In this document: piece after piece, positions 1 through 8,302 of the stretch
How the letters are laid out: every line of letters begins with the position of its first letter
How positions within the stretch are numbered: position 1 is the stretch's first letter
DNA from: an uncultured Clostridia bacterium
GTDB taxonomy: Bacteria; Bacillota; Clostridia; Lachnospirales; CAG-274
Direction of reading: 5' to 3'
NCBI GenBank assembly: GCA_947589665.1
Contig: CANQBJ010000015.1
Coordinates: 1 to 43,050 of the forward strand
DNA length: 43,050 bases
Notes under the pieces: generated by a model
What the model was told of the DNA's origin: nothing
The model's input: only the letters and a program-made list of their open reading frames with translations
Databases searched by the model: none
Program-made: the position numbers and the translations under genes

Positions 1-60
1 TATGGCAGTCGATTAGGTATTGCTTTTTCTAAGTAAATAAGGGCTTTTGCAAAGCGCCCA

Positions 61-147
61 CCTAAGGCTCCCCTAATCAGGGGAGCTGTCAGCCGCGGCA
101 AAAGCTTATATAAAAATAACTGCGAGCGGGGCTGACTGAGAGGTCGA
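61..147 (+). repeat. Dispersed palindromic repeat, copy 1 (long form)
   Basis: An 87-base block with a CTCCCC/GGGGAG hairpin, then a GCTGTCAGCCGC motif, an AT-rich stretch and an end in GACTGAGAGGTCGA. A nearly identical block lies in inverted orientation at 27843-27930; by eye they differ at about five positions plus the hairpin loop. Other shorter relatives sharing the GAGAGGTCG or GGGTCG end occur at 10190-10470, 13142-13480, 15930-16110 and 27985-28015. No coding potential is seen. It behaves like a non-autonomous intergenic repeat; its mobiliser is unknown. Confidence 0.8.
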
Positions 148-522
148 ACCTATTGCTATAAACAAAAATTTAATGCAACAATCCTTACTTATATACACAA
201 TTCGTATCAAATAAAAAACACCGATTTTCGGGGGTCCTGGACCCCCGAAAATCTTGAGAGATCTGCGGTTTCCCGCTTTATAGGTAACTTTTCCTATGAA
301 TTTTTTCCTCCCGCAGCCGCAGCGTGGCTAAAGCGGGAGTTTTGCCTCTTTTGGGGTCAGTAATTACGGAATGATATAACTTTGTACCCCAAAAGCCGTT
401 CGGAGGGCTGGTCGTATCACTTCGTGATACTGCTCGCCCAAGCAACCAGGGGATGGGAACCATCGGAAGGTTCCCATGTTTTTTGTTACTTTTTTTAAAA
501 AAAAGTAAATAAAAAATTTCTT
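148..522. other. Gene-free intergenic stretch with nested inverted repeats
   Basis: I see no credible gene here. It holds several inverted repeats: a perfect 15-bp palindrome around a single central base at 223-253, TCCCGCTTTA (271-280) matched by TAAAGCGGGA (329-338), CTTTTGGGGT (348-357) matched by ACCCCAAAAG (386-395), and a 9-bp hairpin at 453-477 followed by a T-rich run. A 61-codon frame on the minus strand (278-463) is just a translation of these repeats. It is probably repeat-derived DNA downstream of asnB. Confidence 0.6.
453..486 (+). terminator. Hairpin plus T-run
   Basis: ATGGGAACC (453-461) pairs with GGTTCCCAT (469-477) around a 7-base loop and is followed by a run of Ts on the plus strand. 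No plus-strand gene is visible upstream inside the window, so it either ends a transcript entering from outside or is part of the repeat. Confidence 0.4.
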
Positions 523-579
523 ATGCTTTTTAAAGCAAAAAGAATGTTTAGCTTATTATTCAATAAGTTAAACAACAAT

Positions 580-2421
580 TTACAACCCAAACTTCTCCAT
601 CCAGTAATTCACCTGTATGATATAAGCCATCATCTGAGGTGCAGCCATAAGCTGACCGAACCACGGCTTGCCGTAATCGGATGTGCTTGTTATAAGCTTA
701 GTAACATAGTCCTTATCAAGAAACTGCATTACAGGTGAATTGTTGTTGCCTAAAATATCCCCTACCCTTTCCTTTAATATCCTTTCATAGGCAGGATTAT
801 AGGTCTTAGGATAAGGGGATTTTTTTCTGTAAAGTATTTCATCGGGCAGCAGTCCCTTTGCACTGTCACGCAGAAGTCCCTTTACAATGCCGTTGTGACA
901 CTTGTATTTCCAGGGTACGTTCCACATATACTCAATTATCCTATGGTCGGCATAGGGTACTCTTGCCTCCAGACCGGAATACATAGAGGCTCTGTCCATT
1001 CTGTCCAAAAGCGTTGTCATAAACCACTTTAAATTGAGATATGATATTTCTCTTCTTCGCCTTTCCGTAGCGTCTTCACCCTCTAAATAAGGCACTTCCT
1101 TAAGGGATTTCCTATACCTCATGGCAACATATTCCTTTAAATTGAGCATATCTGCCGTTTCGGTATTGAGTATATCGATCCTTGGCTCAATGTTTACTGA
1201 CCATGGGAATGTATCAGCCTTTATAAAGTCCTCTCTATGGAACCAGGGATAGCCCCCGAATATCTCATCGGCGCATTCTCCCGTAAGTGTCACCTTGTTA
1301 TGCTGCTTTACAAGGCGGCAGAAATATAGCATAGAGGCATCTACATCCGCCATACCCGGCAGATCCTTGGCATCTACAGAGGTATAGAGATAGTCGGCAA
1401 GCTCCTCCTCATTACATTCCAGATAGGTATGGTTCACATCAAATACATTAAGCATTTTGTCTACATACGGTCTATCCTGTTCGGGCTGGAAGGAATTGGA
1501 CTTAAAATATATATCATTTCCCGTAAAGTCGAAGGAAAAGGTATTGAAGGTCTTGCTCTGTTTGTTCAGATAATCGGCGGCTACCGCCGTAACAATACAG
1601 GAGTCTACACCGCCTGATAAAAAGCTGCACACAGGTACATCGGAAACCATTTGATACTCCACGGCTGTCCTTACAAGATATTTCACATCATCTACGGTCT
1701 CCTCATAGCTCTTGTTGTGTTCACGGGACTCCAGCTGCCAGTATTTCACCTGTCTGAACCCGTTTATATCGTATACGCCATAGTGACCGTACTTTATCTC
1801 ATATACATCTCTGAACACACCTATACCCTCAGTACGGGCAGGACCTATGCCAAAAATTTCCCTTAGCGAATTTTTGTCTATCTCCGGAGAAATATTGGGA
1901 TGCTCAAATAATGCCTTTATCTCTGAGCCAAATACTATAGTATTGTATTTTATAGTATAGAACAGAGGTTTTATGCCGCTTCTGTCCCTGAAAAGATACA
2001 GCCTTTTTTCGCCGCTGTCCCATATGGCATAGGCAAAAATGCCGTTGAGCATATTCACGGAGTCTGCGCCGTATTCAATATAGGCATACAGTATCACCTC
2101 CGTATCCGTTGTGGTCTCAAATACATAGCCTTTTGAAATAAGGTCTGCCTTAAGCGGCTCTGTATTGTATATCTCACCATTGTATATTATGACATATTCC
2201 GTACCCCTCATCGTCCTTATAATAGGCTGATTGCCGCTGTACAGATCCCTTATTGTAAGCCTTGTCTGACTTAAGCCTATGTTTTTGTCAAGGTATTCCC
2301 CTGTTGTATCGTTTCCCCTCCTGTATATTGCCTCTCTCATTTTTACAAGTATATTTTTCCAGTAATCATACCTTGACGTAAAGTCCGTATCAAAGGAACA
2401 GAATCCCGAAATTCCACACAT
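580..2421 (-). CDS. asnB: Asparagine synthase (glutamine-hydrolysing)
   Basis: It makes asparagine from aspartate, ATP and glutamine in the cytoplasm. The 613-residue length fits the AsnB/AsnO class. The protein starts MCGISG, so Cys2 is the N-terminal nucleophile of the Ntn-type glutaminase domain once Met is removed. The synthetase domain has the ATP pyrophosphatase loop SGGVDS at about residues 269-274. The usual RGPD of the glutaminase domain reads RGND here. The start is preceded by GGGGGT at good spacing. The gene is divergent from pheST, with the two promoters packed into about 80 bases. The nearest downstream hairpin (around 523-540) has only a weak T-run. The family assignment is firm; the exact paralogue (AsnB versus a modification-type amidotransferase) is inferred from length. 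Confidence 0.93.
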   Translation of the reverse strand: MCGISGFCSFDTDFTSRYDYWKNILVKMREAIYRRGNDTTGEYLDKNIGLSQTRLTIRDLYSGNQPIIRTMRGTEYVIIYNGEIYNTEPLKADLISKGYVFETTTDTEVILYAYIEYGADSVNMLNGIFAYAIWDSGEKRLYLFRDRSGIKPLFYTIKYNTIVFGSEIKALFEHPNISPEIDKNSLREIFGIGPARTEGIGVFRDVYEIKYGHYGVYDINGFRQVKYWQLESREHNKSYEETVDDVKYLVRTAVEYQMVSDVPVCSFLSGGVDSCIVTAVAADYLNKQSKTFNTFSFDFTGNDIYFKSNSFQPEQDRPYVDKMLNVFDVNHTYLECNEEELADYLYTSVDAKDLPGMADVDASMLYFCRLVKQHNKVTLTGECADEIFGGYPWFHREDFIKADTFPWSVNIEPRIDILNTETADMLNLKEYVAMRYRKSLKEVPYLEGEDATERRRREISYLNLKWFMTTLLDRMDRASMYSGLEARVPYADHRIIEYMWNVPWKYKCHNGIVKGLLRDSAKGLLPDEILYRKKSPYPKTYNPAYERILKERVGDILGNNNSPVMQFLDKDYVTKLITSTSDYGKPWFGQLMAAPQMMAYIIQVNYWMEKFGL

Positions 2422-2438
2422 ATCGTTACCCCCGCATA

Positions 2439-2466
2439 TATTATCTAATATATATAATTTATGCCA
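2439..2466 (-). promoter_or_regulatory. Putative asnB promoter
   Basis: On the minus strand TTGGCA is followed after 16 bases by GATAAT, just upstream of the GGGGGT ribosome site of asnB. It lies back to back with the pheS promoter. The match is moderate. Confidence 0.4.
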
Positions 2467-2472
2467 AAACTC

Positions 2473-2501
2473 TTGACAATATTATTCTAAATTGTTATAC
2501 T
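2473..2501 (+). promoter_or_regulatory. Promoter of the T-box/pheST transcript
   Basis: TTGACA at 2473-2478 and TATACT at 2496-2501 with exactly 17 bases between them form a near-consensus housekeeping promoter. Transcription would start near 2508, just ahead of the T-box leader. Confidence 0.85.
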
Positions 2502-2514
2502 GTTAGATAGTGTT

Positions 2515-2745
2515 AATAACTGTGAAGATGAAAGTAAATACAGTGGTTTTAGCAGAGATAGGCTGTCGTCGGCTGTAAGCAGTCTTTAAATAAAGCTGTA
2601 TTGAAGTTCCCATCGGAGTTGACCTTCTGAACCGAGAGTAGGAGGGTCCGGCTGAGGTCGTTATTCCTCGTAATGAGCGCCTGTTTTTTCAGGAATTTGG
2701 GTGGTACCACGGTTATTTGTCGTCCCTTGCTAAAGGGATTTTTTT
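2515..2745 (+). promoter_or_regulatory. T-box riboswitch (tRNA-Phe sensing) of pheST
   Basis: The leader carries the hallmark T-box sequence GGTGGTACCACG near 2700-2711, preceded by long stem I, and ends in the hairpin TCCCTT-GCT-A-AAGGGA (2723-2738) with a T-run (2739-2745). A TTC triplet at 2625-2627, in the 3' part of stem I, is the likely specifier for phenylalanine and agrees with the genes downstream; a second TTC at 2607-2609 cannot be excluded by eye. In this family uncharged tRNA binds the specifier and the T-box bulge and stabilises an antiterminator, so pheST is read when Phe-tRNA is short. Confidence 0.93.
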
Positions 2746-2773
2746 ATTGCATAAATTTGAAAGGAGTTTAAAA

Positions 2774-3799
2774 ATGAAGGAGAAATTATCTCAGATAAGG
2801 GATAAGGCCATTCAAAAGCTGAATGATGCCGCAGACCTTAAAGCATTGGAGGATCTAAGAGTTGAATTTCTTGGCAAAAAAGGCGAGCTTACAGCCATTT
2901 TAAAGGGTATGGGCGCCCTTTCCAAGGAGGAAAGGCCTGTTATAGGTCAGCTTGCCAACGAGGTAAGAGCAGACATAGAGAAAAAGCTTGACGCTATGAA
3001 AACCTCTCTTGCCGCAAAGGCACAGGAGGCAAAGCTTAAGGCAGAGACTATAGACGTCACTATGCCGGGCAAGGTAACGGAGCTTGGTCACAGACATCCT
3101 ATGACTCAGGTAATAGACAATATTAAGAACATATTTATAGGTATGGGCTATGAAATAGCTGAGGGCCCCGAGGTAGAGACTGCCTACTACAACTTTGAGG
3201 CTCTTAACATTCCAAAGGATCACCCTGCAAGAGATGAGCAGGATACCTTCTATGTAAACGGCATAGGAGATTTCCTTCTGAGAACACAGACATCACCTAT
3301 GCAGGTAAGAGTTATGGAAAACAAGAAACCGCCTATCAGGATAATTGCTCCGGGCAGAGTTTACAGAGCAGACGAGGTAGACGCTACCCACTCTCCTATT
3401 TTCCACCAGCTTGAAGGTCTTGTAATAGACAAGGGCATAACCATGGGCGACCTTAAGGGCGCGCTGGCTGAGTTTGCAAAGGGTCTTTTCGGCGAGGATA
3501 CAAAGGTGCGTTTCAGACCTCATCACTTCCCGTTTACCGAGCCCAGTGCAGAAATGGATGCCTCCTGCTTTGCCTGCGGAGGCAAGGGCTGCCGCGTATG
3601 TAAGGACAGCGGCTGGATAGAGGTGCTTGGCTGCGGTATGGTACACCCAAAGGTACTTGAAATGTGCGGCATAGACCCTAAGGTATATTCAGGCTTTGCC
3701 TTTGGTATGGGTCTTGAAAGAGTAGCTATGCAGAAATACGCTATTTCAGACCTGAGATTGTTGTTTGAGAATGATACAAGATTTTTAAAGCAGTTCTAA
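2774..3799 (+). CDS. pheS: Phenylalanine-tRNA ligase alpha subunit
   Basis: This is the catalytic subunit of the alpha2beta2 enzyme that charges tRNA-Phe. I place the start at 2774 ([10 protein letters not shown]), 341 residues, because GAAAGGAG sits just upstream; an upstream extension from 2717 would run through the T-box terminator. There is an N-terminal coiled-coil tRNA-binding arm (about residues 1-90). The class II core has [10 protein letters not shown] and, near the C-terminus, motif 3 [10 protein letters not shown] four-cysteine cluster of the CxxCxxxxCxxC kind precedes the GCGMVHP segment, as in many bacterial PheS. pheT follows after 14 bases. Expression is set by the T-box. Confidence 0.97.
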   Translation: MKEKLSQIRDKAIQKLNDAADLKALEDLRVEFLGKKGELTAILKGMGALSKEERPVIGQLANEVRADIEKKLDAMKTSLAAKAQEAKLKAETIDVTMPGKVTELGHRHPMTQVIDNIKNIFIGMGYEIAEGPEVETAYYNFEALNIPKDHPARDEQDTFYVNGIGDFLLRTQTSPMQVRVMENKKPPIRIIAPGRVYRADEVDATHSPIFHQLEGLVIDKGITMGDLKGALAEFAKGLFGEDTKVRFRPHHFPFTEPSAEMDASCFACGGKGCRVCKDSGWIEVLGCGMVHPKVLEMCGIDPKVYSGFAFGMGLERVAMQKYAISDLRLLFENDTRFLKQF

Positions 3800-3813
3800 G
3801 GAGGTTTTGAATA

Positions 3814-6213
3814 ATGGATTTACCTATGAAGTGGTTATCCGAGTATGTGGATTTAGATACAACTACTCAGGATTTTATAGATAAGATCACACTTTCAGGC
3901 TCTAAGGTAGAGTCTGTGACAACTCTTGCCAAGGATATTACCAATGTTGTAACAGGCAAGGTGCTGGAAATAGAAAAGCATCCCGATGCTGATAAGCTTG
4001 TTGTTACTAAGGTGGACATCGGCAGCGGCGAACCATTACAGATAGTGACAGGCGCGCCTAACCTATATGTAGGCGCAATCGTTCCCGTTGCTCTTGTAGG
4101 CGCTACAGTATATCACGGCACAGGCCTTGAGAAAATAAAGAAAGGCAAGCTGAGAGGTATAGAGTCTAACGGTATGATGTGCTCCATAGAGGAGCTTGGC
4201 TTTACAACTAACGACTATCCCGAGGCTCCCGACTACGGTATCTATATTTTTAAGGATGAGGTGCCTTTAGGCGCAGATGTAAAGAAGCTTCTTGAAATGG
4301 AGGACGATGTTGTAGAGTTTGAGATCACCTCCAACAGACCCGACTGTTTCAGCATTATAGGTCTTGCAAGAGAGGCTGCCGCTACCTACAGAAAGCCCTT
4401 TAAGTACCCTGAAATAAAGGTAGAGGAAAAGGGTGATGAAAACACAGCGGATATGATAAAGGTAGAAATACAGAATCCCGAGCTTTGCCCCAGATATATT
4501 GCAAGAGCGGTAAAGAATGTCAAGATAGGTCCATCTCCCCTTTGGTTAAGGCACAGGCTTACAGCCTCAGGTGTAAGACCTATAAACAACATAGTTGATA
4601 TAACAAACTATGTAATGCTTGAAATGGGTCAGCCCATGCACGCCTTTGACATCGATACCATAGATGAACACAAGATAATAGTAAGAAATGCCAAGGAAGG
4701 CGAAAAGATAACTACTCTTGACGGACAGGAGAGAGCCCTCGATCCGTCTATGCTTGTTATTTCCGACTGCAACAAGGCCGTTGCCATAGCGGGAGTAATG
4801 GGCGGCGAAAACTCAAAGATAACAGAGGGCGCAAGAGCTATACTCTTCGAGTCAGCCAACTTCAACGGCCCCAGCGTAAGGATCACGGCTAAGAAGGTAG
4901 GTCTGAGAACAGATGCGTCCGCCAAGTATGAAAAGGGACTTGACCCCAATCTTCCCCTTGACGCAGTAAACAGAGCCGTACAGCTTGTAGAGATGCTGGG
5001 CTGCGGCGAGGTATGCAAGGGTATGGTAGACTGCTATCCCAACAAAAGAGAAAGCTGGAGCGTCGAATACTCAACAGACAGCATAAATGCCCTTTTAGGC
5101 ACTAAGCTTACAGAGCAGGAAATGATCGACCTCTTTAAGCTTGTAGAGGTAGAGGCAGACGGCAAAATTGCCAAGATACCTACCTTCAGACCCGATCTTG
5201 TGTCAGAGGCAGACCTTGCCGAAGAAATAGCTAGATTTTATGGCTATGACAATATAGAGACCACCCTTGCCGCAGGTACTCCTACGGTAGGCAAGAAGTC
5301 ACATTCCCAGATAGTGGAGGACAAGGTGATCGATACTATGCTGAGCCTTGGCATAAGCGAGGCAAAGTGTTTCAGCTTTGAATCACCAAAGGTATTTGAC
5401 AAGCTGAATATACCTGCCGACAGCCCGCTGAGGAATACCGTTACTATTTCAAATCCTTTAGGCGAGGATTTCAGCATAATGAGGACGGTTACATTAAACG
5501 GTATGCTCAACTCACTTTCCACCAACTACAACAGAAGGAACGAAAGTGCCTATCTCTTTGAAATAGGCAAGGTATATATACCAAAGACGCTTCCCCTTAC
5601 AGAACTGCCCGATGAGATTCGTATGCTGACAATAGGTATGTACGGCAATATAGACTTCTACGGTATAAAGGGTGTTACGGAGGAACTGTTCACGGTACTT
5701 GGCATAAGGGACAAAATAGCATATGCTCCGAAGAGCGACATACCATTTATGCATCCCGGCAGACTGGCGGACATTTCCCTGGACGGCGAGAGCATAGGTT
5801 ATGTAGGCGAGATACATCCGTCTATTGCTGCAGCATACAATATAGGCGCAAAGACCTATATCGCAGTGGTAAACTTTGAAAAGCTTGCGGAATATGCTAC
5901 CTTTGACAGAGAATACAAAGCCCTTCCCAAATATCCCGCTACCACAAGAGATATTGCCCTTTTGGTCAAGGACAGTGTTATTGTAAAGGATATCGAGGAC
6001 ATAATAAAGGCAAAGGGCGGCAAGCTTCTTGAAAGTATACAGCTTTTTGATGTATTCAAGGGCAAGCAGATACCCGAGGGCTATAAATCCGTAGCCTACA
6101 ATATTTCCTTCCGCGCCGAGGACAGAACTCTTACGGATGAAGAAGTAAACGCGCCTGTCAGGAAGATACTGGCAGAGCTTGAGGAAAAATTAGAGGCGCA
6201 GCTTAGAAGCTGA
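3814..6213 (+). CDS. pheT: Phenylalanine-tRNA ligase beta subunit
   Basis: Partner of PheS, 799 residues, the usual full length. The N-terminal tRNA-binding (OB-fold) domain is at about 40-150 (HPDADKL, VTGAPN), the B3/B4 editing region at about 210-380 (RPINNIVDITNYVM, QPMHAFD), B5 at about 400-475 (RPDL, EEIARFYGYD), and the C-terminal ferredoxin-fold anticodon-binding domain at about 705-799 (YPATTRDIA). AGGAGG lies 9 bases ahead of the ATG. Co-transcribed with pheS. Its native terminator has been cut off from it by the insertion sequence that starts 21 bases after the stop codon. Confidence 0.97.
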   Translation: MDLPMKWLSEYVDLDTTTQDFIDKITLSGSKVESVTTLAKDITNVVTGKVLEIEKHPDADKLVVTKVDIGSGEPLQIVTGAPNLYVGAIVPVALVGATVYHGTGLEKIKKGKLRGIESNGMMCSIEELGFTTNDYPEAPDYGIYIFKDEVPLGADVKKLLEMEDDVVEFEITSNRPDCFSIIGLAREAAATYRKPFKYPEIKVEEKGDENTADMIKVEIQNPELCPRYIARAVKNVKIGPSPLWLRHRLTASGVRPINNIVDITNYVMLEMGQPMHAFDIDTIDEHKIIVRNAKEGEKITTLDGQERALDPSMLVISDCNKAVAIAGVMGGENSKITEGARAILFESANFNGPSVRITAKKVGLRTDASAKYEKGLDPNLPLDAVNRAVQLVEMLGCGEVCKGMVDCYPNKRESWSVEYSTDSINALLGTKLTEQEMIDLFKLVEVEADGKIAKIPTFRPDLVSEADLAEEIARFYGYDNIETTLAAGTPTVGKKSHSQIVEDKVIDTMLSLGISEAKCFSFESPKVFDKLNIPADSPLRNTVTISNPLGEDFSIMRTVTLNGMLNSLSTNYNRRNESAYLFEIGKVYIPKTLPLTELPDEIRMLTIGMYGNIDFYGIKGVTEELFTVLGIRDKIAYAPKSDIPFMHPGRLADISLDGESIGYVGEIHPSIAAAYNIGAKTYIAVVNFEKLAEYATFDREYKALPKYPATTRDIALLVKDSVIVKDIEDIIKAKGGKLLESIQLFDVFKGKQIPEGYKSVAYNISFRAEDRTLTDEEVNAPVRKILAELEEKLEAQLRS

Positions 6214-6226
6214 TAATAAATTCTAC

Positions 6227-6234
6227 AATAAATG
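6227..6234 (+). repeat. Target-site duplication, left copy
   Basis: AATAAATG, identical to 7619-7626. An 8-bp duplication is what the ISL3 family makes. Confidence 0.9.
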
Positions 6235-6242
6235 GGCTCTAT

Positions 6243-6285
6243 AATAAATGTTGGGGTGTAAAGAACCTCAACATTTATTTTTTTT
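6243..6285 (+). terminator. Terminator-like hairpin inside the IS left end
   Basis: AATAAATGTTG (6243-6253) pairs with CAACATTTATT (6269-6279), followed by a T-run. It would stop pheST read-through from entering the transposase gene. It is almost the same sequence as the host terminator at 7619-7660; they differ only in the loop. Confidence 0.75.
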
Positions 6286-6362
6286 ACAAAAAAAGAGGAC
6301 AAATATCCAAAAACACCTTATAATAAAGTGACCAAACCATTATAAAGGAGTGTGTTTGAAAA

Positions 6363-7535
6363 ATGTCCTCAATTAATTATATCAGCAAAATAATAAATTT
6401 AAAAGGGTTTTGTGTAAAAAAAGTTAATGATTATAAAAATTGCAGGAAAATATACGGTCAAATGGAGCTAAAAGAGCATAAATGTCCATGCTGCGGGCAT
6501 ATGACATCTAAAGTCCATGATTACAGGACTCAGGAAATAAAGGATATTTCTGCATTTGGGTATGAGATTTATATAGTTATAAGAAAAAGAAGATATGTAT
6601 GTACTCATTGTAATAAAAGATTCACAGAAAAAATACCTTTTTTGTCCAAGTACCAAAGAATGACAAAAAGGCTTATATATTTGATAATAGAAAAGCTTAA
6701 GGATGTTTCTTCATATACCCATACAGCAAAAGAAATGAATGTATCCGTATCAACAGTGATCCGCATATTTGATAACGTAAACTATACAAAGCCTGAACTT
6801 CCCGAAGTGATCGGAATAGATGAATTCAAAGGGAATACCGGTGGCGAGAAATATCAATGTATAATAACAGATATAAAGAACAAAAAAGTTATAGATATAC
6901 TTCCTGTCAGATATGAGAACTATCTTGTTGATTATTTTAAGCCATGTGAAAGAAAAAACACAAAGTATTTTGTAAGCGATATGTGGGTACCCTATGCCAA
7001 TATAGCAAAAACATATTTTAAAAAGGCTGTATACATAACTGATAAGTATCATTTTGTAAGACAAGTAACATGGGCATTTGAAGCTGTTAGAAAAGAAGAG
7101 CAAAAACGCTTTATAAAAGAAAAACGTAAACTATTTAAACGGTCAAGAAGTTTACTTTTAAAGCGATATTCGGAATTGAACGAAGAAAGCAGACAGGCTG
7201 TTGCAGCAATGCTTAATGCCAGTGAAAAGCTATACAGTGCATATATATTGAAAGAAGACTTTTATGATATAATGAAAAGCAAAAACAAAGAAGAAGCCGA
7301 AAAAGAAATATCCGTATGGATAATGGCAGCCGAAAACAGTGGGCTGGATAGATTTATAAAGTGCGCAGGAACAATGAGAAAGTGGATAGACAGTATAACC
7401 AATGCCTTTGACTGTAGCTATACTAACGGCTTTACGGAAGGCAGCAACAACAAAATAAAGGTGCTTAAACGCAACGCTTACGGATTCAGGAATTTCAGAC
7501 GTTTCAGAAATAGGATTTTACATATATTTGCATAA
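6363..7535 (+). CDS. ISL3-family transposase
   Basis: A DDE transposase of 390 residues, slightly short for the family but uninterrupted. The N-terminal zinc finger is CPCCGH...CTHCNKRF (about residues 40-85). A helix-turn-helix follows (about 95-140, STVIRIFD). Catalytic acidic residues appear in context: IGIDEFKG (first Asp), VSDMWVPY (second Asp) and NGFTEGSNNKIK (Glu) followed by the typical GFRNFRRFRNRI tail. AAAGGAG precedes the start at a longish 12-base spacing. The codon use is visibly more AT-rich than in pheT. Confidence 0.95.
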   Translation: MSSINYISKIINLKGFCVKKVNDYKNCRKIYGQMELKEHKCPCCGHMTSKVHDYRTQEIKDISAFGYEIYIVIRKRRYVCTHCNKRFTEKIPFLSKYQRMTKRLIYLIIEKLKDVSSYTHTAKEMNVSVSTVIRIFDNVNYTKPELPEVIGIDEFKGNTGGEKYQCIITDIKNKKVIDILPVRYENYLVDYFKPCERKNTKYFVSDMWVPYANIAKTYFKKAVYITDKYHFVRQVTWAFEAVRKEEQKRFIKEKRKLFKRSRSLLLKRYSELNEESRQAVAAMLNASEKLYSAYILKEDFYDIMKSKNKEEAEKEISVWIMAAENSGLDRFIKCAGTMRKWIDSITNAFDCSYTNGFTEGSNNKIKVLKRNAYGFRNFRRFRNRILHIFA

Positions 7536-7547
7536 CAAAATAAAACC

Positions 7548-7575
7548 ACCTGCTACACTAAATAACAGGTGGTCG
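7548..7575 (+). terminator. Hairpin after the transposase gene
   Basis: ACCACCTG and CAGGTGGT pair over a 13-base loop shortly after the transposase stop. There is no clear T-run, so terminator function is uncertain. Confidence 0.35.
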
Positions 7576-7618
7576 GTCGCTCTTAATTTGGTGTTACCCC
7601 AACTATTGACAAAGAGCC

Positions 7619-7660
7619 AATAAATGTTGGGGTGAAATATCCTCAACATTTATTTTTTTT
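7619..7660 (+). terminator. Original pheT terminator, displaced by the IS
   Basis: AATAAATGTTG (7619-7629) pairs with CAACATTTATT (7644-7654), with G-C/G-T pairs extending the stem, followed by a T-run at 7653-7660. Joining 6234 to 7627 would restore the uninterrupted site 13 bases after the pheT stop codon. The first 8 bases are the right copy of the IS target duplication. Confidence 0.8.
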
Positions 7661-8291
7661 AAATAAAAAAAGGTTGAGGCATTTCTGCATCAACCGTTTT
7701 TTGCTGTATAATTCTTTTACATCTCATAGTAACACGGGCATCGCCCCTGTAGTTACAGGTAAACAGGCTCAAATCCCAGTCGCCTGCCTCCATACCCTCT
7801 ATATTCCTGCCGTCAACATTTTCCACTGCGTCAATAGTATACTCAAATACATTTCCGTCCATATCTGTAAATGTGACCTTATCGCCTATAGTAAGGCTCC
7901 TGAAATTGCCAAAGTGGGTCTTGTAGTTATGCCCTGCAATTATCATATCGTCCTTGTATATACTGCCCTTATAGCGGCAGGGAGCAGTCCTTAGTCCGTC
8001 ATAGGAGAACTCGGAAAGTATGGGCAGCTCTCTGTCAAGCTTTTCAATATAGAGCTTGCCTATGTATTCCTTGCCGTCTATTACCTTTACAGGCATAGGC
8101 ATATCGGGATATATTTCGTAGAAGGGGATATCGTCCTCACCGGCAGGCTTTATATCCATATTATAAAGTACCTCTTCAGACTGTCTGCCCGCCAGATATT
8201 CCGTAAGCAAATTATAGGCGGTAAGCGCTGCGGCGCCGACCATAAGTATAATACCTACAGTCATTAAAAAATTGCCCTTTTTATTTTTCAT
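7659..8291 (-). CDS. Sortase, second enzyme of the pilus operon (class uncertain)
   Basis: A cysteine transpeptidase of the cell membrane, 210 residues from the Met I chose (8291, AGGA nine bases upstream; ATGs 6 bases apart make the exact start uncertain). It has one N-terminal membrane segment (about residues 7-27). The catalytic set is visible: His in AGHNY (about 120), Cys in LFTCNYRG (about 179) and Arg in ARVTMRC (about 187). No C-terminal membrane helix, unlike SrtC upstream. It could attach finished pili to the wall or add a minor subunit. The catalytic segment resembles clostridial class B/D-like sortases; I cannot assign the class by eye. It is the last gene of the operon. Confidence 0.85.
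   Translation of the reverse strand: MKNKKGNFLMTVGIILMVGAAALTAYNLLTEYLAGRQSEEVLYNMDIKPAGEDDIPFYEIYPDMPMPVKVIDGKEYIGKLYIEKLDRELPILSEFSYDGLRTAPCRYKGSIYKDDMIIAGHNYKTHFGNFRSLTIGDKVTFTDMDGNVFEYTIDAVENVDGRNIEGMEAGDWDLSLFTCNYRGDARVTMRCKRIIQQKTVDAEMPQPFFI
7672..7702. terminator. Bidirectional terminator overlapping the second sortase gene
   Basis: GGTTGAGGC (7672-7680) and GCATCAACC (7687-7695) form a stem with one mismatch. A-rich sequence to its left and T-rich sequence to its right give a U-run on both strands. On the minus strand the stem encodes the last residues of the second sortase. Confidence 0.65.
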
Positions 8292-8302
8292 CAACATCAA
8301 TC

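Larger units (their letters stand above)
6235..7618 (+). mobile_element. ISL3-family insertion sequence, complete (1384 bp)
   Basis: The ends are 23-bp imperfect inverted repeats, both starting GGCTCT and ending GTTGGGGT (17 of 23 positions match by my count): left end 6235-6257, right end complementary at 7596-7618. They are flanked by the direct repeat AATAAATG (6227-6234 and 7619-7626). One full-length transposase lies inside. The element sits in the stem of the pheT terminator. An intact frame and perfect duplication suggest a recent insertion. Confidence 0.93.

Noticed and set aside
278..463. 61-codon frame near the left end
   Set aside because: It runs through nested inverted repeats with no ribosome site; a repeat translation.
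523..738. 71-codon plus-strand frame at the asnB 3' end
   Set aside because: Mostly antisense to asnB and without a ribosome site.
2717..2773. Upstream extension of pheS
   Set aside because: Would translate through the T-box terminator; GAAAGGAG sits directly before 2774.
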